DNA of 64,000 nt from Komagataeibacter swingsii (GTDB lineage Bacteria; Pseudomonadota; Alphaproteobacteria; Acetobacterales; Acetobacteraceae), in the NCBI RefSeq assembly GCF_003207895.1, contig NZ_NKUB01000005.1, positions 62,001 through 126,000 of the forward strand, written 5' to 3'. Below, in pieces: positions 8,162 through 17,163 of this stretch. The first letter of the stretch is position 1, and every line of letters starts with the position of its first letter. The notes under the pieces are model-generated. The model searched no databases. It was given only the letters and a program-made list of their open reading frames with translations, and had not been told where the DNA came from. The position numbers and the translations under genes are program-made.

Positions 8162-10615
8162 TCAGCGCCCCTTGCGGTGGGGGCGCCTGCCCTTAGGCGG
8201 GCCGCCGCCATCGCGGTTGCGGCGGCCGGGCGGGTTGGCGCGGTTGTCCGGGCTGAAGGGGGAGGCACCGGGCGCGCGGGCGCGGACGCTCTGCTGGCGC
8301 AACACGTCCTCAATCCAGTCATTGAGGCGGGCGGTCGTGGCCTCGGCTTCCTCACGGTTGACGTACGCTTCGGGGAAGCGCAGCGCCAGCCACCGCCAGG
8401 CCACCAGCCGCTTGTGGCGTTTTTCGGCGCGTTCCAGTTCCGTGCGCTCGGCCCGTTCGGGCGGTGGCAGGCGGCCCGTGCCCGGTGGCGGCACGGCGTT
8501 GCCCGCCGCATGGTCCGCCGCCCAGTGCACGAGGCGCTGGATGCCATTGTCACGGTCATCCACCGGACACATGGCGTAGACCCAGCGCTGGGCCAGCGTC
8601 AGGTCCGCAACCCCTTCCAGTGCGGTGGCGATGGCAAAGGCCTGTTCCATGTTGGCCAGACGGTAATTGGGGTCATCACGGCGCAGCACCGCACGGCGGA
8701 TGCGCACCAGCACGCCAAACAGGCTGTCGGACCCGATCTCGGCCGCGACGGCCTGAACGATATCCGCATCGGGCTGCACCTGCGGGCGCATGTCCTCGAT
8801 CGGCTGCGGGGGGGCGGCCAGCATGGCATGGATGAAGGACGGGCTGCCGACACCTTCCAGCACGGCCACCACGCCCTTTTCATGCTTGCCGTAACGCCCG
8901 GCGCGGCCGCCGATCTGCTTGACTTCCTGCGGGTTGAGGTCGCGCGTCTGGTTGCCGTCATATTTGCGCAGGGCGGCAAAGACCACCCGGCGGATGGTCA
9001 GGTTCAGCCCCATGCCGATGGCGTCGGTCGCGATCAGGATGTCGGCGTCGCCATCATTGAAACGCTGGGCTTCCGCCCGGCGGACTTCGGGGCTGAGCGC
9101 GCCGTACACCACCGCCACCCGCTTGCCCTGCGCCAGCAGCAGGGCGCGCAGGTCCAGCACCTCGCGCCGGGAGAAGGCGATCAGCGCATCGTGCTTCTGC
9201 AACTCGTGCAGGCTGACCGCGCGTTCGGCGGCGACCAGCGGGCTTTTGCGTTCCAGCCGGATTTCATCCACCGGGTCGCCGCACAGTTCGGCAATGCGCC
9301 TGACCATGGGGATGCAGTCGGGCGCCCCCAGCACGAACAGGTGCCGCGCGGGCGCACCCATGATGGCCGCCGTCCATGCCGCGCCCCGGTCGGGGTCGGT
9401 CAGCATCTGGGCTTCGTCAATGATCGCGACATCGACCGGGTTGTTCAGCGGGCACATCTCCACCGTGGCGGCCAGGTGGCGGCTGCCGGGCACGTCGATG
9501 CGTTCCTCCCCCGTGGCCAGCGATGTCGGTACGCCGCGTGCGATCAGCGACTCGCGGAATTCATGGGCCAGCAGCCGCAGCGGCGCCAGCGCCAGCCCGC
9601 TTTCGGCCCGCGCCAGCGCATCAAGCGCCGTGTGCGACTTGCCGCTGTTGGTCGGTCCCGTAACCAGCGTGATGCGGCGCTTGAGCGCGCGCGCGGTGCG
9701 GAAATGGGCGGCGTAGCGGTCAAGGGCCGCGACCTGTGCGATGACGGCGTTGCCTACGCGGCGGTTGCCAAGGTCGGGGGCCAGCGGCGTGCGGGACGGG
9801 GTTTCCTGCCCCTCCCTGCGCCACTGGGGCAACTGCTGGCGCAGGGCCATGAGTTCGGCGGGGTCGAATTCCCACCGTTCCTGCCCATCCGCCTGCGGCA
9901 CGCGGCGGGCGACGGGCAGGCGGTTTTCCGCGATCCAGCGCAGGGCCTCGCGGTGCGAACAGCGCAGCAGGCCGGGCACGTCGCTGAAGGGGACAAGGCT
10001 CTTTTCCCATTCGCGCAGGCGCAGCACTTCCTCGCGCCTGCGCGCGCGCGCCGTATCCTCGATCCGGGTGTCGCGGTCCTTGCGGCTTGCGTCCTCGCGT
10101 TCCAGCCCGGTGGCGAAGGCATCCGCGTCCGGCAGGGCGAAGGCATCGGCCACCGCCATGGCAAGGGTGCGCAGTTCGGCCGGCGCCAGCATGCGGCCAG
10201 TGCCGTCAAACAGGTCGGCGCGGACATTTTCCACCACCGCGTGCGGCGTATCGCCCTGCGCGCGCAGCTTTTCGCGCAGCACGGGGGCCAGGGCCGACAG
10301 CAGGCGGGCATCATCGGGTTCGGGGTCGTCCACGCCTGCGGCGGCGGCTTCCGTATCCGCGCGCGTCACCCACACCTGCCCCGCGCGGCGGGTCAGGTCC
10401 ATGAGCCGCGATCCCCACGGCTTGCGCCGGACGGTGCACAGGGCCGCGCGGAACGCGGCATCATCTATGCGCGCCGCGCCGGGGGGCAGCATGCGGGCGA
10501 TCACGCGCTCCAGCTTCGGGCGCTCGCGGGTTTCAACATGCAGGCCGGTGGCGGCGATCGCCGCGTCCAGCGCCAGCAGGGCAGGGGCGGCCCGGTCAGG
10601 GAATTCAGGAGTCAT
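8162..10615 (-). CDS. SUV3-like DExH RNA/DNA helicase
   Basis: ATP-dependent helicase of the type related to mitochondrial SUV3, which unwinds RNA for degradation. Of 817 residues, about the first 310 are an alphaproteobacterial N-terminal extension with no motif I recognise. The core then shows Walker A (TGPTNSGKSHTAL, about 319-331), the DEAQ box (about 400-403), VATDAIGMGLNL-type motif V (here LIATDAIGMGLNL) and motif VI QIGGRAGRYG. The tail is very basic (a run of Arg/Lys/Gly), suggesting nucleic-acid binding. It is a single-gene unit transcribed toward serS with only a repeat between the stops. The in vivo substrate is unknown. Confidence 0.88.
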   Translation of the reverse strand: MTPEFPDRAAPALLALDAAIAATGLHVETRERPKLERVIARMLPPGAARIDDAAFRAALCTVRRKPWGSRLMDLTRRAGQVWVTRADTEAAAAGVDDPEPDDARLLSALAPVLREKLRAQGDTPHAVVENVRADLFDGTGRMLAPAELRTLAMAVADAFALPDADAFATGLEREDASRKDRDTRIEDTARARRREEVLRLREWEKSLVPFSDVPGLLRCSHREALRWIAENRLPVARRVPQADGQERWEFDPAELMALRQQLPQWRREGQETPSRTPLAPDLGNRRVGNAVIAQVAALDRYAAHFRTARALKRRITLVTGPTNSGKSHTALDALARAESGLALAPLRLLAHEFRESLIARGVPTSLATGEERIDVPGSRHLAATVEMCPLNNPVDVAIIDEAQMLTDPDRGAAWTAAIMGAPARHLFVLGAPDCIPMVRRIAELCGDPVDEIRLERKSPLVAAERAVSLHELQKHDALIAFSRREVLDLRALLLAQGKRVAVVYGALSPEVRRAEAQRFNDGDADILIATDAIGMGLNLTIRRVVFAALRKYDGNQTRDLNPQEVKQIGGRAGRYGKHEKGVVAVLEGVGSPSFIHAMLAAPPQPIEDMRPQVQPDADIVQAVAAEIGSDSLFGVLVRIRRAVLRRDDPNYRLANMEQAFAIATALEGVADLTLAQRWVYAMCPVDDRDNGIQRLVHWAADHAAGNAVPPPGTGRLPPPERAERTELERAEKRHKRLVAWRWLALRFPEAYVNREEAEATTARLNDWIEDVLRQQSVRARAPGASPFSPDNRANPPGRRNRDGGGPPKGRRPHRKGR

Positions 10616-10910
10616 ACCTGACTATGTGCGTCATCCGCGCGCTGACGACAATGGACTCCGTACTTGCATCCATGCCCGAAATCATTGAATAGAACGCCAT
10701 ATCGTACGCGTGTGGCGTGACAAGCGCGCCCCGGAACGGACATCATGCGCCAGATCCGTTCCCCATGGCGCGTGATATGTTAGTTTTGTGCTGGAATTCC
10801 ACGCTGTGGATGGCCTAAACATGCCCGCCTTAGTTATGTAGCTGTGGCCGGGCGCATGTTTCAGGGAATCCTGTGTCTGCGTCATATCCAGCCGGGAGAA
10901 TGATAACCAG
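10616..10910. other. Divergent intergenic region between helicase and ferredoxin reductase
   Basis: About 295 bases between two divergent starts, so it must contain the promoters for both. Base composition is more AT-rich than the flanking genes near 10760-10860. I see a GGGAGAATGATAACCAG stretch just before the reductase ATG that can serve as its ribosome site. I could not identify a confident promoter, operator, small ORF or RNA element. Confidence 0.5.
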
Positions 10911-11789
10911 ATGTCAGATACGTTGATTATGCCAACCACCGAGACCATGCTTACCGGCCTTGCCCCGGTCGCGGGGCAGGAAGGCGTGTTCCACCTGGCC
11001 GAACCGACCAAGGAATACAGCCACCTGAATGCGGAAACCGTGCTGTCGGTCCACCACTGGACCGACCGGCTGTTCAGCTTCACCACCACGCGCGACCCGG
11101 CGCTGCGCTTCGAGAACGGCCAGTTCACGATGATCGGCATCGAGGTCGAGGGCAAGCCCCTGCTGCGCGCCTACAGCATCGCCAGCGCGAATTACGAGGA
11201 CCACCTCGAATTCCTGTCGATCGCGGTGCCCGATGGCCCGCTGACCTCGCGCCTGCGCCATGTGAAGGTGGGCGACAAGGTGCTGATCGGCCGCAAGCCC
11301 GTGGGCACCCTGCTGCTGGACAACCTGCGTCCGGGCCGCAACCTGTATTTCCTGTCCACCGGCACGGGGCTTGCGCCCTTCATGAGCCTGATCAAGGACC
11401 CGGAATGCTACGAACGCTACGACCACGTGATCCTGAGCCACACGGTGCGGATTTCGGGTGAGCTGGCCTATTCCAACCACATCCGCCACGAACTGCCCGA
11501 ACATGAGTTCCTGGGCGAGGACGTGAAGGGCAAGCTGCTGTACTACCCGGCCGTGACGCGTGAGGAATTCGCCGTCACCGACCGTATTACCAAGCTGATC
11601 GAAACGGGCAAGATCTTCAGGGACCTGAACATCCCCGAACTGGACCCCGAACATGACCGCGTCATGATCTGCGGGTCGCCGGAAATGCTGGCCGATACGG
11701 AAAAGATGCTGCAGGACCGTGGCTTTGACGAGGGGAACAACTCCAACCCCGGCGCCTATGTGGTGGAAAAGGCGTTCGCTGAACGCTGA
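10911..11789 (+). CDS. fpr: Ferredoxin--NADP+ reductase
   Basis: Transfers electrons between NADPH and ferredoxin/flavodoxin, supporting Fe-S and oxidative-stress metabolism. The 292-residue flavoprotein has the FAD-binding RAYSIASAN motif (Arg at about 86), then GKPVGTLLL-like loop, and the NADP-binding STGTGLAPFMSL motif, ending in a conserved C terminus (NPGAYVVEKAFAER). It carries about 30 extra N-terminal residues compared with short bacterial Fpr. It is followed by a strong rho-independent terminator and then by glutathione reductase, so the two redox genes are neighbours but probably separate transcripts. Confidence 0.92.
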   Translation: MSDTLIMPTTETMLTGLAPVAGQEGVFHLAEPTKEYSHLNAETVLSVHHWTDRLFSFTTTRDPALRFENGQFTMIGIEVEGKPLLRAYSIASANYEDHLEFLSIAVPDGPLTSRLRHVKVGDKVLIGRKPVGTLLLDNLRPGRNLYFLSTGTGLAPFMSLIKDPECYERYDHVILSHTVRISGELAYSNHIRHELPEHEFLGEDVKGKLLYYPAVTREEFAVTDRITKLIETGKIFRDLNIPELDPEHDRVMICGSPEMLADTEKMLQDRGFDEGNNSNPGAYVVEKAFAER

Positions 11790-11800
11790 TCCCGCCCCAG

Positions 11801-11834
11801 CCCCGGCCAGTGAAAACATGGCCGGGGCTTTTTT
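11801..11834 (+). terminator. Rho-independent terminator after fpr
   Basis: Perfect nine-base stem CCCCGGCCA/TGGCCGGGG (11801-11809 and 11819-11827) with a nine-base A-rich loop, followed by CTTTTTT. It begins 11 bases past the fpr stop, so it should separate fpr from gor. Confidence 0.9.
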
Positions 11835-11924
11835 ATTGGTCCCGCCCCGCGTCCGGGCGGGGATTGCCGGAATGACGCAGGCTGCGCGCCGTCCTTCCGG
11901 CCGGAAGCAGGATGCACAACCGGC

Positions 11925-13325
11925 ATGAGTTATGACTTCGATCTGTTTGTAATTGGCGCGGGTTCGGGCGGCGTGCGGTGCGCGCGCATCGCCTCCAGCC
12001 ATGGGGCGCGCGTGGCCGTGGCGGAAAGCCGCCACTGGGGCGGCACCTGCGTCAACCTTGGCTGCGTACCCAAGAAACTGATGGTCCAGGCCAGCGAGTA
12101 TGGCGACTGGGTGGATGACAGCCACGGTTTCGGCTGGAACACGAAGCGCGGACAGCATGACTGGGCCGCGCTGATTGAAGCCAAGGACCGGGAGATCACG
12201 CGCCTGAACGGCCTGTATGTCTCGATGCTGGAAAAGGCGGGGGTGGCGCTGTTCACCGGCCATGCCACCATCGAGGACGCGCATACCCTGCGCATCGACC
12301 CGTCCCCGCTGGCCCCGCATGAAGCGCCCCGTCGCGTGACTGCCGCGCGGATCGTCATAGCCGTGGGGTCCACACCGACAGCCCCGAAAATTCCCGGTGC
12401 GGAATACGCCATTTCCTCCGATCAGGCCTTTCACCTGAAACAGCGCCCGCAGCGGGTATGCATGGTGGGCGGCGGCTATATCGGCGTGGAGTTCGCGGGG
12501 ATATTCCGTGGACTCGGCTCGGAAGTCGATCTGGTCTACCGCCAGCAGCAGCCGCTACGTGGCTTTGATGGCGACCTGCGCCACGCCCTGCATGACGCCA
12601 TCGACCTGCGCGGCATCCGCCAGCATGTCAGCGCATCGCCTACTGGAATTGAAAAGAACGGGGATGGCAGCCTTGCCGTCACCCTTGATAACGGCACCCG
12701 GATCGAAACCGACTGCGTTTTCTTCGCCACCGGCCGCCACCCCAAGGTCACCGGCCTTGGCCTGACCCAGCTTGGCGTGGCGATGGAGGAGAACGGGCGC
12801 ATCATTGTCGATGAAGGCAGCCAGACAACCGTGCCCGGCATCTATGCGATTGGCGACGTGACCAACCGGCTGAACCTGACCCCCGTGGCCATTGCGGAGG
12901 GGCATAACCTGGCCGACCGCCTGTTTGGCCGCGCACCGGCGCGCGAGTGGTCCTACGGCACGACGCCCAAGGCGGTGTTCTTTACCCCCGCCCTGGCCAG
13001 TGTCGGCCTGACGGAAGCCGAGGCCGCGCATAAGGACGACGTGGATGTATATGTCAGCCGCTTCCGCCCCATGCGCAACACGCTCAGTGGCCGCCAGCAG
13101 CGCACCTTCATGAAGCTGGTGGTGGATCAGGCCAGCCAGGTGGTGGTGGGCGCGCACATGCTGGGCGATGACGCGCCGGAAATCATGCAGGGCCTGGCCA
13201 TTGCCGTGACGGCGGGGCTGAAGAAGGGGGACTGGGACCGGACCATCGGCATCCATCCCTCCTCGGCGGAGGAATTCGTGACCATGCGCACCCGCACGCG
13301 GGTCACGCCGCATCACCCGGTCTGA
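11925..13325 (+). CDS. gor: Glutathione-disulfide reductase
   Basis: NADPH-dependent flavoenzyme that reduces glutathione disulfide in the cytoplasm. The 466 residues show the N-terminal FAD dinucleotide fold (FVIGAGSGGVR, about residues 8-18), the redox-active disulfide in GGTCVNLGCVPKKL (Cys42 and Cys47), the NADP fold around VGGGYIGVEFAGIF, and the C-terminal dimer interface with the catalytic HPSSAEEF segment (His-Pro with Glu). The HPSSAEE form and the GCVPKK disulfide support glutathione reductase over mercuric reductase or dihydrolipoamide dehydrogenase. Located just downstream of fpr, another NADPH-linked redox gene. Confidence 0.93.
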   Translation: MSYDFDLFVIGAGSGGVRCARIASSHGARVAVAESRHWGGTCVNLGCVPKKLMVQASEYGDWVDDSHGFGWNTKRGQHDWAALIEAKDREITRLNGLYVSMLEKAGVALFTGHATIEDAHTLRIDPSPLAPHEAPRRVTAARIVIAVGSTPTAPKIPGAEYAISSDQAFHLKQRPQRVCMVGGGYIGVEFAGIFRGLGSEVDLVYRQQQPLRGFDGDLRHALHDAIDLRGIRQHVSASPTGIEKNGDGSLAVTLDNGTRIETDCVFFATGRHPKVTGLGLTQLGVAMEENGRIIVDEGSQTTVPGIYAIGDVTNRLNLTPVAIAEGHNLADRLFGRAPAREWSYGTTPKAVFFTPALASVGLTEAEAAHKDDVDVYVSRFRPMRNTLSGRQQRTFMKLVVDQASQVVVGAHMLGDDAPEIMQGLAIAVTAGLKKGDWDRTIGIHPSSAEEFVTMRTRTRVTPHHPV

Positions 13326-13403
13326 TACAGCCCATGCAAAAAATCGTTGTCGGCCGGCTCCCGGCAACGGTTGCAATATCCCGGACATCAAAAAAAGCCC
13401 CAA

Positions 13404-13448
13404 GGGACGCCGCCTTTTTAAAAAAAGGCGACACCCGGAAACTTTTAT
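13404..13448 (-). repeat. Palindromic repeat, copy 2 (partial)
   Basis: One hairpin of the family, in minus orientation: GTCGCC...GGCGGC around a T/A loop with the AAAGTTTCCGGGTG-type edge. The second hairpin (GAAGCTT) is absent. It lies between the converging ends of gor and a small secreted-protein gene. Confidence 0.75.
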
Positions 13449-13465
13449 TATCCCTGAAGCCGTTT

Positions 13466-13810
13466 TTAGCGGGGCGCTACCCAGCCATTGCCGGTCGAAT
13501 CGCCAAGCTGGCCATCGCCATTGATCCCGCTGCTCTGGTATGCAGTGCCGAAGCGTGACAGGTCCGTGCCGGTGACCGAATCACGATGCACGTGTTCCAG
13601 ATGGTCGGGGTCGGGACCGTGGTTCAGTTCCATGGACGGCGCTTCCTCATAGCCGGGCGGCAGGTGGTTGCGCTGGCCATGAACGGTCATCTTGTCCTCG
13701 TTCTGGCTGTTGCTGTCGTCACTGTTGTCGGGCGCGGCCATGGCCGTCACGCTGAACAGGCACAGCCCGGCTGCCAGGGCGGTTATGAATTTCCCACGTG
13801 TGGTGGCCAT
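13466..13810 (-). CDS. Small secreted protein of unknown function
   Basis: I do not recognise this 114-residue protein. I start at the ATG at 13810 (MATTRGKFIT), preceded by AAAGGA, because it opens a clean Sec signal peptide (hydrophobic stretch ALAAGLCLFSVTAMA, likely cleavage after AMA near residue 25). The mature part is acidic and polar: an Asp/Ser/Asn run, a Pro-rich PPGYEEAP segment, a His/Asp-rich patch (NHGPDPDHLEHVHRD) and a Gly/Asn/Ser-rich C terminus. The His/Asp patch could bind metal, but that is speculation. A periplasmic or extracellular location is likely. No partner gene is evident; aroF-type DAHP synthase is divergent. Confidence 0.7.
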   Translation of the reverse strand: MATTRGKFITALAAGLCLFSVTAMAAPDNSDDSNSQNEDKMTVHGQRNHLPPGYEEAPSMELNHGPDPDHLEHVHRDSVTGTDLSRFGTAYQSSGINGDGQLGDSTGNGWVAPR

Positions 13811-14117
13811 GATCCGTAATCCTTTTACCAGAGGGGGCACCATGCCAACCATGCCCCGTCAGGGGAAGCCGTGGTCTGGCAGCCCAACCATGCTGCTTTT
13901 ACATATGGGGGAAGCATGACTGTAATGCGACCTGCAACTGTATGGATCGCGTTGGTTTGTGGCGTCAATGCAACATTGATCCCCCGCCGGTGGTGTCGCC
14001 ACCGGGGGGCGGGCCAGAACAGGCTTTGCCATGCGGGGCTTTTTTCGACATAAAGACTGCCCTTCCGCCACGGGCGGCGGGGACTGTCTTGTATCAAGAG
14101 GAATTAGGATCCGACCC
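13811..14117. other. Divergent intergenic region with DAHP synthase leader
   Basis: About 307 bases between the divergent small secreted-protein gene and DAHP synthase. The DAHP-synthase-proximal half contains a GC hairpin (13987-14005) and a GCGGGGC followed by a T run (14033-14045), described separately as a possible attenuator. A short reading frame runs through it (ATG at 13916 to TAA at 14053) with isolated Trp codons but no convincing leader-peptide pattern. AGAGGAATTAGGA precedes the DAHP synthase ATG. Confidence 0.5.
13981..14046 (+). promoter_or_regulatory. Possible attenuator upstream of DAHP synthase
   Basis: CCGGTGG/CCACCGG stem with a five-base loop at 13987-14005, then GCGGGGC followed by six T at 14033-14045. 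The sequence CCCCGC at 13982-13987 could pair with GCGGGG at 14033-14038, giving an alternative fold ending in the T run. Mutually exclusive pairing upstream of the first aromatic-pathway gene suggests attenuation, but there is no clear leader peptide. Confidence 0.3.
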
Positions 14118-15521
14118 ATGAGTGCGACGCACAGCCACAACAGTTCTTCCCGGCAGGCCTGGACGCCGGAGAGCTGGCGGTCGTTTCCGGCGCGGCAGAT
14201 GCCGCGATATCCCGACGAGACCGCCCTGGAAGGCGTGGAGGCGCGCCTGCGCCGCTACCCCCCGCTGGTCTTCGCGGGGGAAGCCCGTCGCCTGCGCGCC
14301 CATCTGGCCAAGGCCGCCACGGGGCAGGCCTTCGTGCTGCAGGGCGGCGCCTGCGCCGAAAGCTTCAGCGAATTCACCGCCGATATCGTGCGCGACACCT
14401 TCCGCGTGCTGCTGCAGATGGCCGTGGTGCTGACCTTTGGCGCGAAGGTGCCCGTCATCAAGATCGGGCGCATGGCCGGCCAGTACGCCAAGCCGCGTTC
14501 GTCCGATAACGAGACGAAGGATGGCGTGACGCTGCCGTCGTATCGCGGTGACATCATCAATGGTTCGGACTTTAGCGAAGCCGCGCGCATTCCCGATCCC
14601 AGGCGCATGGAAACCGGCTACTTCCAGTCCGTCGGCACCATGAACCTGCTGCGCGCCTTCGCCAGCGGCGGATACGCCAACCTGCATGAGGTGCATCGCT
14701 GGAACCTGGGCTTCGTCGAACGCTCGCCGCTGGCGCAGCGTTACGGGCTGCTGGCCGAACGCATTGGCGAAACGCTGGACTTCATGGGCGCGTGCGGCCT
14801 GACGGCGGCCACCACGCCCCAGATTGACGAGACCGAGTTCTATACCTCGCACGAGGCCCTGCTGCTGCCGTACGAGCAGGCGCTGACCCGCATCGATTCG
14901 ACATCGGGCGAATGGTATGACTGCTCGGCCCATTTCGTATGGATCGGCGACCGCACCCGCCAGCCCGATGGCGCGCATGTCGAGTTCCTGCGCGGGGTGC
15001 GCAACCCCATCGGGATCAAGGTCGGCCCCACCACGACCATCGAGGACCTGGAGCAGTTGCTCGATATCCTCAACCCCAGCGATGAAGCCGGGCGCATTTC
15101 GCTCATCTCGCGCATGGGGGCGGGCAAGGTGCGTGACTACCTGCCGCCGCTGCTTGAGAAAGTGATGGCCACGGGGCGGACGGTCACATGGTTGTGCGAC
15201 CCCATGCATGGCAATACCAGCTCGACCTCGACGGGCGTCAAGACGCGGTCGTTCGATGCCATCCTGTCGGAGATTCATGGCTTTTTCGACGTGTTCGAGG
15301 CCGCCGGCGCCCATCCCGGCGGCGTGCATTTCGAGATGACCGGCCAGAACGTGACCGAGTGCATCGGCGGTGCCCACCGCTTGACGGAAGCCGATCTGGG
15401 TGAACGCTATGAGACCTTCTGCGATCCGCGCCTGAATGCGGAACAGTCGCTGGAAATGGCGTTCCGCCTGTCTGAGGAACTGAAGACGCGGATGCATCGC
15501 ACGCAGGGCGGGACACGCTAG
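14118..15521 (+). CDS. Class II 3-deoxy-7-phosphoheptulonate (DAHP) synthase
   Basis: Condenses phosphoenolpyruvate and erythrose 4-phosphate, the first step of the shikimate pathway. I start at the ATG at 14118 ([10 protein letters not shown]), giving 467 residues; the frame is open to 14031 but the upstream part is not family-like. Class II (plant/mycobacterial AroG-like) features are clear: [12 protein letters not shown] near residue 75, [14 protein letters not shown] near 117, the [19 protein letters not shown] segment, and [10 protein letters not shown] near the C terminus with metal ligands. Its pathway partners AroK-AroB are encoded at 36.6-38.4 kb as a fusion. Confidence 0.95.
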   Translation: MSATHSHNSSSRQAWTPESWRSFPARQMPRYPDETALEGVEARLRRYPPLVFAGEARRLRAHLAKAATGQAFVLQGGACAESFSEFTADIVRDTFRVLLQMAVVLTFGAKVPVIKIGRMAGQYAKPRSSDNETKDGVTLPSYRGDIINGSDFSEAARIPDPRRMETGYFQSVGTMNLLRAFASGGYANLHEVHRWNLGFVERSPLAQRYGLLAERIGETLDFMGACGLTAATTPQIDETEFYTSHEALLLPYEQALTRIDSTSGEWYDCSAHFVWIGDRTRQPDGAHVEFLRGVRNPIGIKVGPTTTIEDLEQLLDILNPSDEAGRISLISRMGAGKVRDYLPPLLEKVMATGRTVTWLCDPMHGNTSSTSTGVKTRSFDAILSEIHGFFDVFEAAGAHPGGVHFEMTGQNVTECIGGAHRLTEADLGERYETFCDPRLNAEQSLEMAFRLSEELKTRMHRTQGGTR

Positions 15522-15552
15522 TCCCGCCCGTATCGGGGGGATTGGAGGGGCT

Positions 15553-16713
15553 ATGACCCATGGTGAGAAGGCAGGCCGGGGTGCGGGCGCGGTGGAACGT
15601 GACGTGATCGCCGCCCGCACCGATGCGTATTTCAACCGCACGCGTGCCATTGTCGAACACTTTGGGGACAGGAAGGTGACATACGCCGTCTTCCTGCGCC
15701 GCCCCGTCGTGTCCGCGCCCCGGCTGATGGTGGACTGGCTGCGCGCCGTCGCCGCCGAACGCGGGATCGCCATTGAACGCGACCTCATGTTCCCCGAGGG
15801 GACATGGGTGGGCGCGGGCGAACCGCTGGCCTATGTGACCGGGTCGTTCGCGCAGCTTGCGGTGCTGGAGACGCTGGTGCTCCAGCGCCTTGGCCCGGCC
15901 TGTGTCGCCGCCCACAATGCCTACCAGATGGCCATGGCGCTGCCGCATGTGCGCTTCATGGCGATGGAGGCACGGCACTGCGCGGGCTTTGGCATGCAGG
16001 AACAGATGGCCTATGCCGCCTCCGTCGGCAGCCATGCCGCCCAGAAGGAAGGGGCGCTGGGCTTTATCGGCGGCGCCAATGACGCGACGGCGCATTATTT
16101 CGGCACCACGAAGGGGCTGGGCACCATGCCGCACGCGTTGGTGGGCTATGCCGGGTCCACCCTGCGGGCGGCCGAGATGTTTCATGAAGTCTATCCGGAG
16201 ATGGACCTTGTGGTGCTGGTGGATTATTTTGGGCGCGAGGTGACGGACGCGCTGGAAGTCTGCCGCCATTTCCCGGACCTTGCCGCAACCGGGCGGCTGG
16301 CCGTGCGTCTGGATACGCATGGTGGCCGCTTTCTGGAGGGGCTGGACCCGCAATCATCCTATGACGTGCTGGAACGCCACACGCCGGGCAGCATCCGGCG
16401 GTACCGCTCGGACAAGGAACTGCGCTACCTTGTGGGCACAGGGGTTTCCGCCGCCGCCATCTGGCGCATGCGTGAGGCGCTGGACGAGGCCGGGTTCGCG
16501 CATGTGCGCATCATCGCGTCATCGGGGTTCAGCGTGGAAAAATGCCTCAGCATGGCCGATGCCCATGCCCCGGTCGATGTGATCGGCACCGGATCGTTCA
16601 TCCCCGACCGCTGGTCGGAAACCTATGCCACGGCCGATATCGTGGCCTATGACGATGTGCCACGGGTCAAGGCGGGGCGTGAGTTCCTGCTGCGCCACAT
16701 GCGCAACCGCTAG
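15553..16713 (+). CDS. pncB: Nicotinate phosphoribosyltransferase
   Basis: Makes nicotinate mononucleotide from nicotinate and PRPP in NAD salvage. The 386 residues show the NAPRTase fold: TDAYFNRTRAIVEHFG near residue 27, VTYAVFLRRPV, EARHCAGFGMQEQMAYAA, the GGANDATAH motif, GTMPHALVGYAGS with the catalytic-region His, and IIASSGFSVEKC near the C terminus. It resembles the shorter archaeal/alphaproteobacterial type, not the E. coli one. GGAGGGG precedes the ATG at good spacing. It follows DAHP synthase by 31 bases on the same strand, so the two may share a transcript, though no metabolic link is obvious. Confidence 0.9.
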   Translation: MTHGEKAGRGAGAVERDVIAARTDAYFNRTRAIVEHFGDRKVTYAVFLRRPVVSAPRLMVDWLRAVAAERGIAIERDLMFPEGTWVGAGEPLAYVTGSFAQLAVLETLVLQRLGPACVAAHNAYQMAMALPHVRFMAMEARHCAGFGMQEQMAYAASVGSHAAQKEGALGFIGGANDATAHYFGTTKGLGTMPHALVGYAGSTLRAAEMFHEVYPEMDLVVLVDYFGREVTDALEVCRHFPDLAATGRLAVRLDTHGGRFLEGLDPQSSYDVLERHTPGSIRRYRSDKELRYLVGTGVSAAAIWRMREALDEAGFAHVRIIASSGFSVEKCLSMADAHAPVDVIGTGSFIPDRWSETYATADIVAYDDVPRVKAGREFLLRHMRNR

Positions 16714-16760
16714 GCCGCAGGTCACGTCCCGCGCTGGGACGCATAACGAAAGGCTTCAAC

Positions 16761-17129
16761 TTGTCGGAAACCATTTTTGCCCCCGAAGGGGGCTGGCGCG
16801 TGCGGATTCTGGATCTGTCAGGCGGTGCCGAGGACAATATTGTCGAGGAAGTCGGCGGCTTTCCCGACCTGATCCAGGCCAATGCCTTTGCGCGCGCCTA
16901 TGTGCGTGACAGCATCGAACGCTGCCGCATGCCCGGCCTGTCGGCGGCCGATATCCTCAAGGCATGGTTTTCCTTTGGCGAGGACGCGGAAGTGCTGGAA
17001 GCGGGCGATCAGGGATGGCGTTCGGCCAACGAACTGGACGATTTCGCGGCCCATGCCGCAAGTCCGATGGAACGTGACTGGCGCGCGTTCGACCCCCGCC
17101 GTGGCGGTGATGGGGATGACGAGGCATAA
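16761..17129 (+). CDS. Conserved hypothetical protein
   Basis: A 122-residue soluble, acidic protein starting at TTG 16761 (MSETIFAPEGG) with GAAAGG seven bases upstream. No signal peptide or membrane span. It has a compact N-terminal part (GGWRVRILDLSGG, then EEVGGFPDLIQANAFARAYVRDSIERCR) and an acidic C-terminal tail ending in Gly/Asp. The phrase 'RAYVRDSIERCR' suggests a helix-rich small domain. It lies 47 bases after pncB on the same strand and just before the insertion sequence. Function is unknown to me. Confidence 0.7.
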   Translation: MSETIFAPEGGWRVRILDLSGGAEDNIVEEVGGFPDLIQANAFARAYVRDSIERCRMPGLSAADILKAWFSFGEDAEVLEAGDQGWRSANELDDFAAHAASPMERDWRAFDPRRGGDGDDEA

Positions 17130-17163
17130 GAACGCCCCTGAATCCCTAAAGATATAAAAGTTT

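Noticed and set aside
8081-10621. 846-codon open frame antisense to the helicase
   Set aside because: Covers the helicase exactly on the other strand, no family match, typical high-GC shadow.
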